DNA of 64,000 bases from Neckera pumila (lineage: Eukaryota; Streptophyta; Bryopsida; Hypnales; Neckeraceae): positions 19,066,975 through 19,130,974 of the forward strand of contig OZ018409.1 of NCBI GenBank assembly GCA_963969595.1, written 5' to 3'. A program made the translations under genes and the position numbers. The notes under the pieces were generated by a model. It was not told where the DNA came from, searched no databases, and was given only the letters and a program-made list of their open reading frames with translations. The first letter of the stretch is position 1. Each line of letters opens with the position of its first letter. Of this stretch, positions 35,698 to 48,100 are shown piece after piece.

Positions 35698-36352
35698 TTA
35701 ATCCCTAAATGTACAAGGCCTTTTTTGAATTTCTAAGAACTTGCTCTAAATTGAACAAAAATTCAACATTTTGATAAGCAGTGTATCAACTTTTTTTAAT
35801 TATAACCATACAAATTCAAACTAGACATGTTATGGATTACATAGGAAAAGAAAACACAACAATATCACTTATGAATTGAAAGATTATAATATTTAATCAT
35901 GAGGGTGTTAAAATTGCAAAAATTATTCAAAATCTTTCAATTCTCTTTTCACATGTCAAATCTAGAAAGTTGGTCACCAAAAACATATAAGGTTAAAGGG
36001 CCTAACATACATGACTCCAAATAATTTATGGCTTTTCAAAATCTAATCTATAATTTTTTTTTTAATGAATTTCTAATGTGATTTTTTCTCCAAGATCTAG
36101 TGTATTTGAGGCTCATTTCTAAGAGCCCTCACTACGGAAAGTCAAGATTGCAATGGACACCTTTGCACAAAATCTTGAATAGAAAAATCATAATTAATCA
36201 TTTTCAAAACCAAATTTTTGGTGCTAAAATTAGACTTCAAAAAGAATTTTTCAAAAATGTAAAGTAATTAAAATATCAACTTTGTTAAATTTTATTTAAC
36301 TTCAAAGTATTGTCAAAACCAGAATTTGGTGCCTTGGGCATTTGGTGGTTAA
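35698..36352. mobile_element. TTAA-flanked MITE-like element E (655 bp)
   Basis: Left TTAATCCCTAAATGTACAAG, right inverted TTAACCACCAAATGCCCAAG. It is the reverse-orientation relative of element D (shared AACATTTTGATAA and ACTTCAAAGTATTG blocks). Its right TTAA is also the left TTAA of element C. Confidence 0.75.
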
Positions 36353-37098
36353 CCCCTAAAGGACCAAGCTGCATTTTTTGGCAACACAACAATTTTGGGC
36401 AGCTTACTATGGATGAAGACTTCAATTTTTTTCTTTGAAAATTTTACACAACATGTGCCCGAGGAGTAGCTTTAAGGCTCAACAATTTTTGTAACTAATG
36501 ACTACATAGTTAAAAAATTATTGCATGATATGTGATTTTCTTTTAACTTTGGGCAGCCCAAGCAGCTCAAAAAAATTCTTTAAAAATTACTTTAAAAAAA
36601 ATAAAAATTTGAACTTGGTTCTTTAGATTTCTATGTATATGAAAAACTTTGAATCTTCAATTTCAATCTATGAGTCAAAAGTTATGAGGAGTTTTAGTTT
36701 GCGGGTAGTTATGATTTTCAAAGACTCCATATCCACCCTCAAACTTAAAATCCTCATAACTTTTAACTCATAGATTGAAATTGAATGATTTGAACTTTTT
36801 CATGTATAGAAATCTAAAGAACCAAGTTCGAATTTTTATTTTTTTTAAAAGTCATTTTTAAAGAAATTTTTTGAAGTGCCCTGGCTGTCCAAAGTTCAAA
36901 GAAAATCACATATCATGCAATAAGTTTTTAACTATGTGCTATGTGGTCAATAGTTACAAAAATTGTTGGGCCTTAAAGCTACTCCTAGGGCATATGTTGT
37001 GTAAAACTTTCAAAGAAAAAAAGAAAAATGCCATCCATAGTAAGCTGCCCTAAATCGCTATGTTCACAAAAAACGCAGTTTGGTCCTTTAGGAGTTAA
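36349..37098. mobile_element. TTAA-flanked palindromic (foldback) element C (750 bp)
   Basis: Left TTAACCCCTAAAGGACCAAG, right inverted TTAACTCCTAAAGGACCAAA. Almost the entire element is a palindrome with ~350-bp arms centred near 36720 (AAAGTTATGAGGAGTTTTAG against CCTCATAACTTTTAACTCAT). Each arm is the right half of an F-type element. Confidence 0.8.
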
Positions 37099-40000
37099 TG
37101 GAGTCACTTGTCCAAGACTCTAGGGCACTTGAAAATGATGGTAGTCGTGGTACTAAGATTTCTTAATTTGCAATATTAACCATACTAACCAGCTTCCAAA
37201 AAATGCTTGAACCCTCTTCTGGATCCTTGTATTTTCTAAAGGCTACATCCTTGGCCCCAAGATGGTAGGGACTTGGCCAAGTTCAACGCTTGCCAAGGGA
37301 ACTTAAAAGCAGCAAACAAGATAGTGAAAAAAAACACCCACAATAACACAAAGCTGACTCCATTTTCTACATTTAGAAAAATTGACAAATGGAAAAAAAA
37401 ATGCAGCAAATTGCCGAATCACTTCAAAAATGGAGGATTTCAACCAATAAAATTGTCACTCATTAGGTCAACTTCCTAGTAAAACTTGAAAAATCCGAGC
37501 CAACTTCTAGAAGTTATGAAATTGTTCCAATTTTTCTACAAAATTCTTCAGACTGTGCATTCAATATGATTTCTTAAATGCAAGAGAGGCTAGCATTCAT
37601 TTCCAACCATTTGGTCTTGGATTCCAACCATCAATTCCACCATTCTTATCTTGACACATGTTCTTGGTTTGAAGTGCCAAAATAAACAAAAAGTAGTTTC
37701 CTAAATGATCACAATTGAAAGACTCTATACATTGGATATAGGTCAAGGCCAATTTTTGGCTTTGAAAATTCATAGTAATTTCAATTCAACTGATAAAATT
37801 ATCAATTTTTTTTGCAATCCCCGTCATTTCTATAGATGTACCTTTGAAAATATTTGTTTTGCCTTGCACTACTCCAAATCATGTTGGAATTGCTTGTTTG
37901 GGTGATTATGGGTGGTTCAATCTACCTTATGTTATATCACACTAGACTAAAAGACAGGGGTGGGCATAGTGCTCATAACATTGTATTTCCAAGCATTATC
38001 TTGCCCCTAACATCTTAGGATTTTAGGGTCGCTTCACATGAGAGGTAGGAAGACATGTAGCAAGTATATTTTTTTATGGTGATTGGTCACAAATGCAAGT
38101 TGGATTTCATACTAGAGAGGTAGGAAGAAAACACATGGATGATAAAGTAATTGATGTGTCTTGCCACTGGCAACAAAATTCTTTTGGAGGTTTTTGGTTG
38201 GAAGATGCTTACACCATAGTACTTCTCTACAAGGCATCATTGGCTCAAATTGGAATTGCTTGGATGATGAATATATGACATCATCCTTTTTGTAGAAATT
38301 TTCTCCAGTTGGTGGAACCTAGGAGAGTCGAAGCGGGATTACAGAAAACTCGTGCAATATGGCGTTGCCTAACTCACGGAATGGCAACTAGATTTGACTT
38401 CTATCCTCTCTACAACCTTATAATCCAAGAGCATACTAATGTTATGCATAAGACCACCACTTGCCTTTCCAACTTCCTACCCACCGCTTCAGCTTTCACA
38501 TCAAAATGTAGGTGTGGTACCTTTCCAACTTTGTGAAGTGGCTCTTAGGATGAGAGGTACTCCCTCCATTCCAAAATGGTCTTTTGGTTGGAGAAAATGT
38601 TTGAAATTAACACTGTAAGGACGCGACCCCCGTGACCAAGGTAGTCACCAAAATTCTCCGATTATTGGACAAATAGGTGCATCCTCTTTTTCTACTCCAT
38701 TGTAAAGTCAAAGTGAATTCATCCATCAGACCATTCTAGTCTGCAACATCCTTACAAGGTTAAGGGCCTCCTACCATGCTCCATCAATGGACAAAAAAAA
38801 TACTAGAAGACAAGAAGAATTCCATCGATGTCTTGTTGAAATGGGTGAGTGGAAAAATAGGATTTTATGTTTCACTAAAATCAATAGACAACCACATTGG
38901 TCAAGATTGGTCAATCTTCAAGGAAGCAATATGTGGAATTCTTAGTGGATCCCTCTCCACCCACCAAGGCCACTAATGAAAGTGCAATTGCTTACTTGAC
39001 CCCATAAATCCCCTTGTGAACTTTGCCCACCAATGGAGCATAGCAAGAGGCCCTAAGGTTGCAAATAACATTATTTCATCCTGTTTTGAAGTATTTCAAG
39101 GAAATTTTTGACATTTACTAAATCTTCAAGAACCAAAAATGATCATTTTCAAACAACTAGAAGATCATTTTGGGAAAAAAAATTTTAAGGAGCTTGAAAG
39201 ATCATTTGGAGATCATTGAAGGAGTGCACATCTTAGATACCTCGGGAGCAATTTAGGTCAATTAGAATATGTGACTTGCGCATTCAATGGAACCAACATA
39301 TTGACCCTCCAAATACATTATTGGCTTTTTAATGGCTTAAAACTAAAGGTTGAAATAGCCCTAAAGAAGATGATGGATGGAAAACATGATTTCATCTATG
39401 GGTCGTTGCAAGAAACACTTGTCCTTTTTGGTGTCCCCTTGGCCTTGGACACATACATTTTCACTCATAACTTTTGCATTTTATGTCCTTTTTTCATGAA
39501 ATTTGCAATGAAGGTACATGTGGTAGTTTCAAACATTATGTAATTTTTTCAATTTTCTAAAATTAATTTACTATTTTTAAATTGCCCCCAACTAGATGTC
39601 TATATCCCTTTGGCCATTCTAGAGGTTTTTAGTACTATTTTCAATTCAAAAATGCAAATTTGAAGGTGAAAATTGGTATGCAAGGAGTTTTACTAAAATT
39701 ACTCAAGCCTACAAAGAAATTCTTGAAAAATAATAAAGTTTCCACCTTCCACATATGCTCAAAGTGTACTACCTTTGTGCATGTGCAAAGAATACAATTT
39801 TTTTTCCCAAAAGTAAAAATGGTTGAAGAGAAGTACCTCCAAGTTAGGAAAAATGGATTTTTTTCTTCAATTTTTTTGATTTTTTTTACTATTTTCTAAA
39901 AATAAAATCCCATACTATGTATTTTTTTGCATTTTCCATCACTCTTAGAATGTGCATAACTTTTAGAGATAATTTTTTTGGGTCTGAATTTTCACATGCA

Positions 40001-40910
40001 TACTATTTTGAGTGCTTTACAAGTTATTTATATTTTATTTTATTTTTTAAAAATTTATTCCAAAAGTCACAGTACTTGGCCATTTTGAGCCAAAATCAAC
40101 AAGTGTTTCTTGCAACTACCCCTATTTGAAGTTGTTATTTCATCCATTCAATTATTTTATACAGAGTATGCTAATTATCCAACATTTTTGCCTTACAAAT
40201 TTTGAAAATTCATATGTATAAATATTCTATAAATTTTTTCATTGAAGTATTCTATGTCTCTCTTGTTCTAAAAGTGTTATATGGGAGAATTTTTATTATA
40301 TAATTGAAAATTAATTTATCATAGTTATAATTTTACACTTTCAAGCTTGTTACAAAAAATCATTAAACTAAACAAAATTAGATATGCTTCATTTCGTAGT
40401 TGGTCTCAAACTTAAAAAAGATCTTTTTTATAACTGAAATACAAATATAATTAAGAGAACAAAAATTGCCCAAACACAATATACAATGATTCATGGATTT
40501 GTCATTTTCTTATATATGAAAGTCAAAAAAATATCACAAGGGAATATTCAACAACAGTCATTGAAAATGATTTCATACAACTCTTCTTCTCAAATTAGAT
40601 TAATCCTTGAACATTGGACACGTTACTATGGAAATCATCTCTTTTGAATTAGCCTTTTAAAAAAACCAAAAATCCTCACATTAAGGTCAAACTATTGTGT
40701 AAGATCTTCCATTTTTTGCACAAAGTTCTAAAGATGAACAATTGCACTTTCATTCTACATGGAAAAATTCTTTGTCATTTATCGGCTGAAAAAAATGTTG
40801 TTTTAAGGATTCAAAAATGTTTTTCTCCATCATAATGGTCTTCACAAATTCATCCCAAGAACACAATGTCTTCTCAACCGTTTTCGGAGTAAACTCTGCC
40901 AACACTTCAA
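37099..40910. other. AT-rich intergenic with decayed repeats
   Basis: At 38561-38590 TACTCCCTCCATTCCAAAAT resembles a Stowaway-type MITE end with a TA; no matching second end found. Plus-strand frames of 60-90 codons at 38093-38536 and 39271-39543 show no domains. Confidence 0.4.
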
Positions 40911-41537
40911 TTAACCGTTAAATGCCCAAGGCACCAAATTTTGGTGTCAACAATACTTTGAAGTTAAATAAAACCTAACCAAATTGCTATTTTTAGTAGT
41001 TCATATTTTTGTAAAATTCTTTTTGAAGTCTAGTTTTAGCATCAAAAATTTGATTTTGAAAATGATTGATTACGATTTTTCTATTCAAGATTTTGTGCAA
41101 AGGTACCCATTACAATCTTATTACAATCTTATTACAATCTTGCCTTTCCATAGTATTACGGGCTCTTGAAAATGAGCTTCAAATACACTAGATCTTGGAG
41201 AAAAAATCACATAAGAAATTCTTTTAAAAAAATTGTAGAGTAGATTTTGAAAAGCCTTAAATTGATTCGGATTATGCATGGTAGGTCCTTTAACTTCATA
41301 TTTATCTGGTGGCCAATTGTTTAGATGTGATACACAAAAAGAGAATTGAAAGATTTTTTATTCATAAGTGATATTGTTGTATTTTCTTTTCCTATGTGAT
41401 CTCTAACATGTCTAGTTTGAATTTGTACAGTTACAATTCAAATTAAATTGGCAGAATTTATCAAAATGTTGGCTTTTTGTTCAAAGTAGAGCAAATTACC
41501 AAAGGCTCAAAACAGGCCTTGGGAATTTAGGGGTTAA
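40911..41537. mobile_element. TTAA-flanked MITE-like element D (627 bp)
   Basis: Left TTAACCGTTAAATGCCCAAG, right inverted TTAACCCCTAAATTCCCAAG. Same subfamily as E, opposite orientation. Includes a small triple repeat CTTATTACAAT near 41115. Confidence 0.75.
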
Positions 41538-41739
41538 ACTCGTGATCTACGTTAATTGCTGTATGTGATAACCAGATTGCCAAGCCAACTTGTCATGTTA
41601 TTATACACAAAATATGTAGAAGCAACAGGGATAGCAAGATAAAATTCGAATAGCAAGATAAAATTGCATCCAACATTGCAGACAATCCCGGTGCATGTTA
41701 TGAGTCAGCAGCAATATTGTCATTGCGCAATAGTACTCA

Positions 41740-42001
41740 ACACAAAATAATGAAATTAGGTTACCCTCACTAATTTCTTGACATTCTTCACTATATAAAT
41801 ATGTAATGATATAAATATGTATTGTTAGTATAGAAGGATGCAGCAATGCAAGAACCATGTGTTGCATGGACTGGTGCACCAGTTCTTGGCCAGGGTTTAG
41901 AGAGTCGCAGACTCCATGTGGACAAGCAGTGAGTGATGAAGTAACTTCTCTGTTAAAGAGACCTAATTGATAAAAAAACCTAATTTCACTATTTTGTGTA
42001 G
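41740..42001. mobile_element. MITE family J, copy 2 (~262 bp)
   Basis: Left ACACAAAATAATGAAATTAGG-type end, right CCTAATTTCACTATTTTGTG. Interior has CTCCATGTGGACAAGCAGTG as in copies 1 and 3. Confidence 0.7.
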
Positions 42002-42605
42002 TTTATGTGGTACACTCAACCCTCGCTAATTGCACATTCCCTTTCTCATAAAACTCTATTATATTGATTACAGATCTTAGATAGACACAGTATCATTGAA
42101 CAACTTTCACATGTAAGGTGCAAGCAGACATCAGAGCGCATTTAGATCGCCCCACAAAGCAGTATAAGATTAACTAGAGAGGGTTGACAATACCCTGATC
42201 GAGGAGGAACAGACACATTATTTTTCACTTCCTGCGTATATATTGTATACATGTACCTGGATTTGTTACGTGACAAAGATGAGGATTTGGACAATAGATA
42301 TCAAAACGAGGAAGCCAAGTTTCATTAACAATGCCGGAGACGGGTACCTACAAAGAACCTCATCCTCACGTACAGATTTAATGCCAACTGAGGGCAGGAG
42401 GGAGGAATTTAAAGCTTCAGAAATTCACCATGAGGAGTAGCCAACCATTGCGACATCTACACTCTGCACTGCCCACAGCTGATCGCACCAGACCACATGT
42501 CGAGATCAACAACCCCGGTATACTGGCAAGCTACTGTCACTGAAAAGACATGAAACTAATGGCAAGATTTTCCTACCGATAAAAGGAAAGAAAACTCAAA
42601 TTGCT
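42002..42605. other. 3' flank of the LEA gene
   Basis: No gene seen; GC rises toward 42480, consistent with 3' UTR of the minus-strand LEA gene. Confidence 0.4.
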
Positions 42606-43653
42606 TTACTCGGAAGGAGTCTTCAAACCAATTTTCTCGGCAATCTTGGAAGCGTCCCGCTTTACAGCCTTGGCAGCTTCAATACCGACTTCCTTAATAT
42701 CTTGAGCTGTTTCCTTGGTCTTCGTTGGCAAGTCTTTCGCCATATCTTCCGCGGTGTGCAGCTCCTTGCCAGCCTGATCCTTCACCTTCTCCACCACAGT
42801 TCCACCCTCCTCCTTGGCACCAGCCGCTGTTTCCTTAACCTTGTCAGTCACGTTGCTGGCAGTCTCCTTGGCTGTTTCAGATGCGTCGCTAGCCTTATCC
42901 TTGGCCGTTTCAGATGCGTCGCTAGCCACATCCTTGGCCTGCTCTGTCTTCTCCTGAGCGAACTCCTTTCCTTTCTGGGCCGCATCTCCTGCTTCAACTG
43001 AAGCCCTGTCAATGGTTTGAGTCCCATCAGCGAAAAAACGTCGCAGAATGCTCTGGGCCGGTGACGTTCCAAAAGCCGGAGCTGAAAACTGGGCTCCTGC
43101 AGGCTGGTATCTTGCCACCTGAAACACGACATTACCTAATTTAGGTACAAACACACGAACAACGACACAACACACAAAAAAAACATAACAACACAAACGA
43201 AAAAGAAATCAACACCAAATCGAAATAAAACGGAAAAAAAAATAAGAATGTCAAGCCAAACCAATTGCAACCAATACTCGGAGTCCCAAACTTGCAAACT
43301 AGGCACACACTATTCACCATAAGCAAATAGCTAAACCGGTTCTAACAAATAATTACTGAAAAATCGAACACACGACAACGACACCTCGAAGACATCGAAC
43401 ATTTCAACCATTCCCAAGCTCCCTCCTCAAACCCTAGACACGCACAAAGAGAGGCCCCACAAAGAACTAATCACTTCAAAGCTCCTACCATTAGGTCAAA
43501 CACCCCTTGCAAACACCCCTCCCTCCCATGCAACTACTGCCGCTACCGGATCCATATCCTGCCATCCACCCACCTACGAAGACAACTCTTTACCTGTGCA
43601 ACAGCACTTTGGTGAAGAAGCCGCAACAAGCTGGTTCCTCTCGTGGCTGCCAT
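42606..43653 (-). CDS. Mitochondrial group-3 LEA protein (LEA_4 type)
   Basis: Two exons: 43594-43653 (MAATRGTSLLRLLHQSAVAQ, donor CAG/GTAAAG) and 43118 down to stop at 42606, joining in phase 0; 190 residues. The N-terminus is rich in Arg, Ser, Ala and Leu without acids (RLLHQSAVAQ, then SILRRFFADG), a mitochondrial transit peptide by composition. From about residue 60 it is an amphipathic, Lys/Glu/Ala/Thr-rich 11-mer repeat region (AKDKASDASETAKETASNV, DKVKETAAGAKEE), the LEA group-3 hallmark. Such proteins stay unfolded when hydrated, fold on drying and protect inner membranes and enzymes. A 33-nt unit coding for ASDASETAKDK is tandemly duplicated. An ABRE-like G-box lies upstream. Confidence 0.85.
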
Positions 43654-44099
43654 AGCTCCAAATGAATCCGCAAAGTAAAAAAAGAGTCCTAAAACTCAAA
43701 CCGGAATGTAACCTTTGAAGCAGATGGGGAAAAAGGGCAAAAATCTGTGCGAAGGATATTGTGGTGTGATGTTGCAAATTGGAGCATTTGAGGTCAGGAA
43801 TTGGAAACTAAGTTAGAGAGCAGGGTGCAGGGAGGAACAGACAGCAGCAGGGAGGACTGGACAAGTGTCGCTCATGGAAGGAGCGAGACACGTGTCGGAT
43901 CTTCCGGTTATGGGCTGGGATGCTGACGTTGTGAGTTGTGTCTTGTTTGGGTGGTGCCATGGGCCACGCGGCAGTCTGCGATCTCATCTCCGCGTGGGCC
44001 AGGGAGGATTGACCCCCTTATTACCCCATCCAAGGGTAACTGTAAAAAATTGTCCACTATTTTGTGCCACGTAAATTTTGTACTTCTTTACCCCTTCTA
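43654..44099 (-). promoter_or_regulatory. LEA promoter and 5' UTR region
   Basis: GC-rich compared with the surroundings, with several CACG/CGTG cores (43887-43896 and near 43970-44000). It ends where the Tc1 element begins, so the transposon sits about 450 bp upstream of the LEA start codon. Confidence 0.4.
43887..43896. promoter_or_regulatory. G-box/ABRE palindrome GACACGTGTC
   Basis: Perfect palindrome with an ACGT core, about 235 bp upstream of the LEA ATG. bZIP (ABF/ABI5) factors bind ACACGTGTC-type boxes, and LEA genes are usual targets in drought and ABA response. Confidence 0.55.
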
Positions 44100-45809
44100 C
44101 AGTACAGTCCCCGGCAAGATGTCTTGTAACCTTTGGACTTTTGGTTTCCGACACACACTCACAGAAGAAGAGAAAAATATATATAACTTCAAAATTTTAG
44201 AGTAACAATAAGCATTCAGCATATCATTGGAAAGCTACTGGCTTGTAGAGCCCTACTGCAACAACAATTTCAGCTCTCTTGCTATAAATTATCCACTAAA
44301 CTGCACCAAAGTCATGTACCCCCTACCATCGAGTACTACCACCATGGGCTTGCACAACAGCTCGCATTCGATTTGGCATTGTCGAAATAAGCTTGCAAAT
44401 AGCCTCTTGAGATATATTTTCCCATGCTCTATTCACTGAAGCCCACATTTCGTCTTTGTTCCTTGGCCGATTTTTTAGTTGCACTTGATCTTTGCATTGC
44501 TTCCATATATTCTCTAAAGGATTGAGATCAGGTGAGTTTGCTGGCCACTTAAGTTTCCTTATTCCAACTTCTTCCCTCCAAAGTTTTGGGAGAGTGCTAC
44601 GATGTACTGGTGCACCATCTTCCATCAAAATGAGGCACTCATAGTTGTCATGGTGGTAGTAATAATGTTGTAGTGCAGACTCATACACTACCTCTACAAA
44701 ATCTTCAGCAGTGCGTTTTTTTGGAGGAATTAACACCAAATAACACTTGCTAGAGCCAGTAATAGCACCCCATACCATAATTGAAGTCCTACCAGATTTA
44801 AAAGTGGGCGCTAGGCAGTCCCAATGATACTTTTCAGAAGCACTTCGCCATACACGAATTGTACGTGAATGCTTTCCAACTTCAAAAGATGCCTCATCAG
44901 TCCAAATGACGTTATTCCAATCTTCAACTGTCCAATCCAAGTATTCTCTTGCAAAGGCCAACCTCTCTGTCCTATGTTTATCATTAAGAAACGGTTTCTT
45001 AACTGCTATACGATTGTTAATGCCAAGTTCATGCAACTCTTTCCGCAAGGTCCTGACACCAACTTGTGTAGACATATTACCTGCAAGTTCGGCAAGAGGC
45101 ATACGACGATTCTTCATAAGCTCCCGTTTGAGAATTCTCACGTCAGCATCCGTTAATTTTCGTGGTCTTCCGCACTTGTCTGCAGGTCCCAATGTGCCAC
45201 GTTCACGATACCTCTTTAGAACTCTTGAAACTGTAGCTTTTGGTCTCCCAATTTCGGCTGAAATTTGAGTCATAGACATGCCACCTTTACTCATCCCAAC
45301 TATCGTGGCTTGTTCTACTTCAGTCAAGTACTTCCCAGTCATAGTGTCAATGAAGAGTCACACACTAAATTGGACACAATTCTTGAAGCAAGAGTGACTA
45401 ATAGTATTCATACACACTACTGTAGCAAAACTGAAAGCTTTACTACCAAAACGTCTATGTAATGAGTACCCAAATCAACCACCAAAACATTGGGTTCACT
45501 GAAGCCAATCCTCACAACCACAATGTGACATAGAAATCACTCAAATTTGTCCTCTCTACTGATTCTATCACTAACATGTATTTTCTTAAGTAACTAAGCA
45601 ACTCCACAAACTGAACGTGTTCATTTATGACGTTTCTATTTTTGGAAGTTGGTGAATCATCACTTATCTGGATAGGTCTTATCTTTCCAGATCTTGCGTT
45701 ATCCTGTTGACATCAGTTGTGTGATGTAAATTATAAACCCAAACGTCACAAGGTGTGGACTGTGAGAATGCATGTCAGGTTACAAGACATATTGCCGGGG
45801 ACTGTACTG
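44100..45809. mobile_element. Complete Tc1-type DNA transposon (1710 bp)
   Basis: Inverted termini CAGTACAGTCCCCGGCAA then (G/T)ATGTCTTGTAACCT, ~32 bp with one mismatch; TA at 44098-44099 and 45810-45811 gives the expected TA target duplication. It carries one uninterrupted transposase gene on the minus strand. Near-identical termini and an open ORF point to a recent insertion. Confidence 0.9.
44323..45342 (-). CDS. Tc1-like transposase, DD34E
   Basis: 339 residues from ATG 45342. N-terminal helix-turn-helix, paired-like (MSMTQISAEIGRPKATVSRVL), a GRPR linker (CGRPRKLT), second HTH region (LAGNMSTQVGVRTLRKELHE). Catalytic triad: D in VIWTDEASF (about residue 145), D in LILMEDGAPVH, and E in SPDLNPLENIW; exactly 34 residues separate the second D from the E, the Tc1 signature (plant mariner-like elements are DD39D). 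It would bind the inverted termini and cut-and-paste at TA. Length matches the family (about 340). No stops or frameshifts, so the protein may be active. Confidence 0.9.
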   Translation of the reverse strand: MTGKYLTEVEQATIVGMSKGGMSMTQISAEIGRPKATVSRVLKRYRERGTLGPADKCGRPRKLTDADVRILKRELMKNRRMPLAELAGNMSTQVGVRTLRKELHELGINNRIAVKKPFLNDKHRTERLAFAREYLDWTVEDWNNVIWTDEASFEVGKHSRTIRVWRSASEKYHWDCLAPTFKSGRTSIMVWGAITGSSKCYLVLIPPKKRTAEDFVEVVYESALQHYYYHHDNYECLILMEDGAPVHRSTLPKLWREEVGIRKLKWPANSPDLNPLENIWKQCKDQVQLKNRPRNKDEMWASVNRAWENISQEAICKLISTMPNRMRAVVQAHGGSTRW

Positions 45810-45811
45810 TA

Positions 45812-46692
45812 GATAATTTGGTGCCATTGGTTGCAAATGTGGATTCAGCAATTTGGAAATTTTATCATTAGTGGGAAATAAAAAAGTCTAGTATTTTTTC
45901 TCTAATATTTCTTTTCCAGGGGCAAAACTTGGTGGGAACTTTGATCAAGTTACTATACAAGTGAATTCAAATATGGTGGGAACACCTAAAACTGTCAAAG
46001 GAAGCAGTTCAGACTAGCTAGAGGCACCTTTTTTTTAGGATTTTTTTTTTGTAGTATTGTCAATTGCAAATCTTGAATTTAAAAAAAAAAATAGAAGTTT
46101 TGGATAAGGTATCTATTTTCTGTGAATTTTCAAAGTGGAACTCCTCAAGGGACCTTAAATTGCACTCTGGAGAAACTTCTTCAATTTTGAAACCAAAATC
46201 TATAGTCAACCAATTACATTTAATGATTTGATTATGGGGTGGTTTAATAACACTTTTTGAAGCACTTTTAAGGAAAATCTACTGTATAGAAGTAGATATA
46301 TAGACGCTTTCGAGTCTTTCTACCTTTTGGTAGATGAGAGCTTAAATAATGTGAGCTCTGCTCATCCTTTGGATAATTTTAAATGAGTGTGTTTTAATTA
46401 ATATGAATCTTTAGATAAAATTCAAATGAGAATTGGATGAAAAATAAATAAACTATATGAAAGGTGAATGAAAGTTGGATGAATATCACAATACTTGAGA
46501 TAATATGGAAATTATTGTTCGGACTACACTGTACTGGATTATCTAAAAGTATGATAAATTACGATATTAGTGTGCCTTGTAAATTCATACTACATATAAT
46601 TTTTGGAATTAGCGCAAGCTAGTTTTGTTAGTACAAGGTGCACCAATTGAATTAACTTCTGAAGATTTGACCTTACCCTGTAAACATCATAA
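45812..46692. other. AT-rich intergenic
   Basis: No gene or element ends recognised. Confidence 0.4.
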
Positions 46693-46969
46693 CATCACAA
46701 AGTTTAAAGCCTATGGTTTGTCAACAATTATCATGTGGTTATTGTTGTTTCATGGATTTGCACGTTAATATACAATTTATCGCATCATTACAATTGAGAT
46801 TACGATGCATTATTTATAACTGAAAGTAATGTATCGTACCGATGCAATAAATTGTAAAGTAATGCATCGCAATGATGCGCTAAATTGTCTATTAATGTGC
46901 GAATCCATGAAACAACAATAACCACATGATAACTATTGACAAACCAAAAGTTATAATCTTTGTGATGAA
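46693..46969. repeat. Long imperfect hairpin (~100-bp arms)
   Basis: CATCACAAAG...TGGTTTGTCAACAATTATCA...GTTTCATGGATTTGC on the left pairs with GCGAATCCATGAAAC...TGACAAACCA...CTTTGTGATG on the right. Loop around 46800-46850 contains a second ATGCATCG/CGATGCAT inverted pair. MITE-like, no ORF. Confidence 0.7.
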
Positions 46970-47543
46970 GAGCCATATATAGGAAACGATCAATGGTCAA
47001 ACAAATAGTAAAGAATGGACAATTTTCATCCAATATTTTAGTACCATTTTATGAATGGTTTATTTAAATAATTAGATTAACCCCCAAATACTCAACTATC
47101 CACCATATGAACAATGAATGTAGTAAGCGGAATGCTTTGTCTAATTAATATTCATTAGAGAAGCTACAAGAAAAAATATATTAGTAGAAAGAAGAAAAAA
47201 TGCTCTACATTTTTTCCATTATTTATTATAATTTTCAAAGTTAATCTTACTATCTTTAATATGAACACTTAGGAATGAAGATCAAATCATATTATTTTGT
47301 TACTTCATAATTACATGAAAGTTATTGTTTCAAAAAATGAATTATTTTATTTAAAATAGAACAATGGAAATTTTAATATATAAAATAATATGATAATATA
47401 GGTCAACTTACGACACAAGCCATTCACATCTAATGCATACATCATTCTCATATAGGTATAAGAGGAAGGATCTTCAAAATGCGGAACACTAAAAAAAAAG
47501 GAAAAAAACTAAAGAAAACCATAGTATAATGAATTCAAGGCAA

Positions 47544-47580
<37 letters not shown>

Positions 47581-48100
47581 GCATTTGGGTCTTTAGTTAG
47601 TGCATTATTATAGCCTTAAGTAGTAGTAGTCATGTTGTATTTTATAACTTCATCAAAGTCCCCATCACAAGGGAATATATTTCCATCAACATTCCTGCTA
47701 AGGTTCCTATTTTTATAACCAACATACTTGATTGCGCCAAACTATGACTAGAAGTTTACTAGCCTACACCAAATGTGACTAAACAATCAAGTTCAAGTAG
47801 TAAAACAAACGTGTTTTCTTTGTAGTGCTTGTCAAAGATTTAGAAAAATGAAAATTTGATTTGATAGAGGTAGGAGATGTCATTGGAAGAGTGAAGATTA
47901 TTGGTATATGTATCTTGGCCTCTTTTTCATTTGCTTGTGACTAATGAGAGAAAGTTGTGAATTAATATAAATTAAGCATGATTAGTAGATTCTCCATAAT
48001 TTTAAAATGCTAAAGTTTGTCTCTCTTTTTGTTGATGACTCTATAAACCAAACACCTTTAGAACCAAGTGACCAAACACATTTATGGGTAATGAACCATT
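46970..48100. other. AT-rich intergenic with microsatellite
   Basis: 47547-47581 is an (AATGAT)-type repeat. Nothing else recognised. Confidence 0.4.

Noticed and set aside
44869..45268. Plus-strand ORFs of 95 and 120 codons
   Set aside because: Antisense to the Tc1 transposase.
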